Part shown: positions 62,292-64,000 of the stretch, piece by piece | Layout of the letters: each line of letters begins with the position of its first letter | Numbering within the stretch: the stretch's first letter is position 1 | Origin: Bacteroidia bacterium | GTDB taxonomy: Bacteria; Bacteroidota; Bacteroidia; Cytophagales; Flammeovirgaceae | NCBI GenBank assembly: GCA_030425505.1 | Contig: JAUIAB010000007.1 | Location: forward strand, 56,890-120,889 | Reading direction: 5' to 3' | DNA length: 64,000 nt | Translations under genes and position numbers: made by a program | The notes under the pieces: model-generated | The model's database searches: none | Seen by the model: the letters and a program-made list of their open reading frames with translations, nothing else | What the model was told of the DNA's origin: nothing

Positions 62292-63093
62292 TCTTGGTTG
62301 TGGCTGGCTGGGGTTTTCTGTGGCAAAATATTTTGTTGCAAAAGGAGCTATTGTAAAAGGAAGTACTACGACTAAAGAGAAAATAGAGTCTTTGAGAGAA
62401 AATAAAATAATTCCCTTCCAAATTAAAGTTGATGAAAAGCATATTAGTGGAAATAAAGAGAATTTTTTTGATTGTGATGTATTGATTATTTCCATTCCTC
62501 CTAAAAGGAATATCCCTGGCTTTAGTTATGAGAAGGTGGTAGAACGACTGGCAAAAGAGATTAAAGACACAAGCAAAGTAATTTTTATCAGCTCTACTTC
62601 TGTTTATAAAGCTAATAATGATGAGGTGGATGAGAGCTCAGAAATAGAGGATGGCGAAAGAGGAAAAACAATTTTTTTGGCAGAAGAAAATCTTAAAGAA
62701 AGTGTGGGTAAATCTTTAACCATCTTGCGATGTGGAGGTCTGATGGGCTATGATAGAATCCCAGGTAAATACTTTGCAGGAAAGAAAGACCTAACCACCG
62801 CAAGCGTACCAGTCAATTATATACATAGAGATGATGTGGTCAGCATTATCAGCCAAGTTGTTTTAAAAGATACTTTTTGGGGAGAAGTATTCAATCTAGT
62901 AGCGCCGATGCACCCTTCCAGGAAGGAAGTATATGAAAAAAATGCACTAGATTTTAACTTTTCAGCTTCAGAGTTCCAGGATAATAACTCAGATGAAACT
63001 CCCTATAAGATTGTAAGCTCCAAAAAGCTGATTCAGAGCTTGGGGTACGATTTTATTTTTCCAAACCCTTTGGAGTTTGATTACACCAGATAG
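62263..63093 (+). CDS. NAD-dependent epimerase/SDR-family protein (YeeZ-like)
   Basis: A 276-residue Rossmann protein of the extended/atypical SDR type: TISILGCGWLGFSVAKYF with the glycine-rich nucleotide loop GCGWLG, FISSTSVYKAN with the Ser/Tyr-like active-site region, the LTILRCGGLMGYDRIPG segment, and VNYIHRDDVVSII. This fits sugar-nucleotide epimerase-like proteins of the YeeZ family. The NAD(P) loop and the VYK at the active position are consistent with activity. Substrate unknown. Confidence 0.85.
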   Translation: MNLSNTTISILGCGWLGFSVAKYFVAKGAIVKGSTTTKEKIESLRENKIIPFQIKVDEKHISGNKENFFDCDVLIISIPPKRNIPGFSYEKVVERLAKEIKDTSKVIFISSTSVYKANNDEVDESSEIEDGERGKTIFLAEENLKESVGKSLTILRCGGLMGYDRIPGKYFAGKKDLTTASVPVNYIHRDDVVSIISQVVLKDTFWGEVFNLVAPMHPSRKEVYEKNALDFNFSASEFQDNNSDETPYKIVSSKKLIQSLGYDFIFPNPLEFDYTR

Positions 63094-63110
63094 ATTGCAA
63101 AAAGATTGAT

Positions 63111-63194
63111 TTATGCATTTTCAATGATTTCAATTTCTTCTTCTGACAAATCATAAAAGCGGATAAACCAATTGGTCAATCTCCATTTTTCTTT
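63111..63194 (-). pseudogene. Possible 3' remnant of a type IIG restriction-modification gene
   Basis: A short open stretch of 27 codons on the reverse strand with stop, reading TNWFIRFYDLSEEEIEIIE near its end. This phrase resembles the C-terminal ends of Eco57I/TaqI-like methylases (YxLTEEEIxIIE). No upstream part survives; a stop lies just before it. The match is from memory and short. Confidence 0.3.
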
Positions 63195-63264
63195 TTAGCA
63201 ATGTCCATAGTAAAGAATTTGCTATTGCTATTTTGTTAGTTTTTATGATGCACTATTGCATAAC

Positions 63265-63822
63265 CTAATTATTAGCTGTTGTTTTTCTAATCTCATAGCA
63301 TAAACACTTTTCATAATCAGGATAATCTTTCAACTGAGGATGCTTAAATTCTCCAACTTTCTTCATCCCTATTTTTTTCATTACATTTTCAGATTTATAA
63401 TTTCTTTCCGTACAAGTTGAAATTACTTTGTCTAAATTTAGTTCATTGAATGCAAGTTCTAGACATTTTTTAGCGCCTTCTGTAGCAAACCCTTTTCCCC
63501 AAGCACTTTTTTTCAGTCGCCAACCAATATCCACAGCAGGAGTAAAGTCACTTTTGTAATCTTTAAATGCCAAACCGATAAATCCAATAAACTCTCCAGT
63601 GTTTAGAATTTCTATCGCAAAATAACTATACCCGTTTTCTGTATAATGAGCTTTAAGTCGTTTGATGAATTTCTCTGTCTCTTCTTTTGTCAAAGTTTTT
63701 GGAAAATGTTCCATCACTTCTAAGTCTGAATTTAGCTTTGCAAATTCATCTAGGTCACTATCCATCCAATTTCTAAACCCTAAGCGTTCTGACTTAAAAA
63801 AATAGGTATTATTCAATTTCAT
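63265..63822 (-). CDS. GNAT family N-acetyltransferase (RimJ/RimL type)
   Basis: A 185-residue acetyltransferase: NTYFFKSERLGFRNWMDSDL (first strand-helix), the ETEKFIKRLKAHYTENGYSY segment, GFIGLAFKDYKSDFTPAVDI, and WGKGFATEGAKKCLELAFNE, with the acetyl-CoA-binding QxxGxG-like part as GKGFATEG. Typical length for this subfamily; the RimJ-like YENVMKKIGMKKVGEF part is clear (SENVMKKIGMKKVGEF). Substrate unknown; could be a ribosomal protein or a small molecule. Confidence 0.9.
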   Translation of the reverse strand: MKLNNTYFFKSERLGFRNWMDSDLDEFAKLNSDLEVMEHFPKTLTKEETEKFIKRLKAHYTENGYSYFAIEILNTGEFIGFIGLAFKDYKSDFTPAVDIGWRLKKSAWGKGFATEGAKKCLELAFNELNLDKVISTCTERNYKSENVMKKIGMKKVGEFKHPQLKDYPDYEKCLCYEIRKTTANN

Positions 63823-63940
63823 TTTTTTGCAAATTACTTAGAGTCAATATTTTATAGCAGGCTTAATGAAAGCTTATACGGAAGAAAAGAGATTCTTTTG
63901 TATGGCACTACTATATAAGTTTTTCCTACGCAAATTGCTT

Positions 63941-64000
63941 TTACTTATCAACAAATTTCAAAGCATAAACAGATTTGTATTTTTCTGGATTTCTAAATAA
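63941..64000 (-). CDS. 3' end of a gene running off the right edge (weak)
   Basis: Twenty codons on the reverse strand, ending in TAA at 63941-63943, reading LFRNPEKYKSVYALKFVDK. The composition looks coding, but the fragment is too short to identify; the upstream part is outside the window. Confidence 0.3.
   Translation of the reverse strand, partial: LFRNPEKYKSVYALKFVDK

Noticed and set aside
62292..62495. 68-codon upstream extension of the reverse hypothetical gene
   Set aside because: Entirely antisense to the start of the epimerase-like gene, and the anchor helix starts only after it.
1..64000. CRISPR arrays, tRNA or rRNA genes, prophage
   Set aside because: No regularly spaced direct repeats with unique spacers, no T-loop/anticodon pattern and no phage structural genes were seen; the only tandem repeat is the two-copy 93-bp unit.

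Overview
This 64 kb window is AT-rich chromosome from a member of the Bacteroidota, most likely a Cytophagales-type marine or soil gliding bacterium. Pointers are two secreted proteins with type IX secretion (T9SS) C-terminal sorting domains, the gliding gene gldE behind mutY and ssb, TonB-dependent receptors, a GLPGLI protein, a DUF5723 barrel protein, a bacterial GGGP synthase, DUF3109, and a cbb3 oxidase with fused CcoN and CcoO. No tRNA, rRNA, CRISPR array, transposase or prophage gene was recognised. The genus cannot be fixed from the sequence alone.

Layout. 1-4.4 kb: Fe-S/membrane oxidoreductase operon and pgi. 4.5-10.2 kb: M16 peptidase-like protein, an isolated TIR-domain protein (defence candidate) and a DUF5723 outer-membrane protein. 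10.4-17.5 kb: GGGP synthase, DUF3109, a T9SS cargo protein, xerD, nhaC and a frameshifted secreted protein ending in a SecDF-P1-head-like domain. 17.6-23.6 kb: mutY-ssb-gldE, two secreted or lipoprotein genes and the tRNA t6A gene. 23.6-26 kb: a three-gene signalling cassette whose first gene is a free-standing plant-ethylene-receptor-like membrane domain, followed by a PAS histidine kinase and a single-domain response regulator. 26.2-29.3 kb: rbfA, a phosphatidylserine decarboxylase-like gene, a DoxX gene and an SGNH hydrolase gene.

29.3-45.3 kb is accessory. It holds two small peptide genes, a GLPGLI/TonB-receptor pair, a frameshifted S8 protease with a sorting domain, two paralogous lipoproteins, a membrane TPR-AraC regulator bracketed by a near-perfect 73-bp inverted repeat, a TPR-CHAT protease-like protein, a GIY-YIG protein and many intergenic repeats. 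45.3-54.2 kb: a PLP decarboxylase, a PolX/PHP protein, a VapBC-type toxin-antitoxin pair, a NadR-like kinase, and a TPP riboswitch upstream of a TonB receptor that is probably a thiamine-compound transporter. 54.2-60.6 kb: a cbb3 oxidase operon, ccoS-ccoNO-ccoQ-ccoP-ccoG-ccoH plus a SafE-like membrane protein, including a 53-residue ccoS. 60.8-64 kb: tatC, an NAD-dependent epimerase-like protein, a GNAT acetyltransferase and gene remnants.

The intergenic DNA carries at least four families of dispersed repeats. One is a family of about 93 bp whose copies end exactly at the start codons of two genes, one of them the riboswitch-controlled receptor. The most interesting points are the split ethylene-receptor-like cascade, the riboswitch-plus-repeat leader, the inverted repeat around the regulator, the peptide/GLPGLI/TonB locus with its own terminator, and the TIR protein with an unrecognised 750-residue body.
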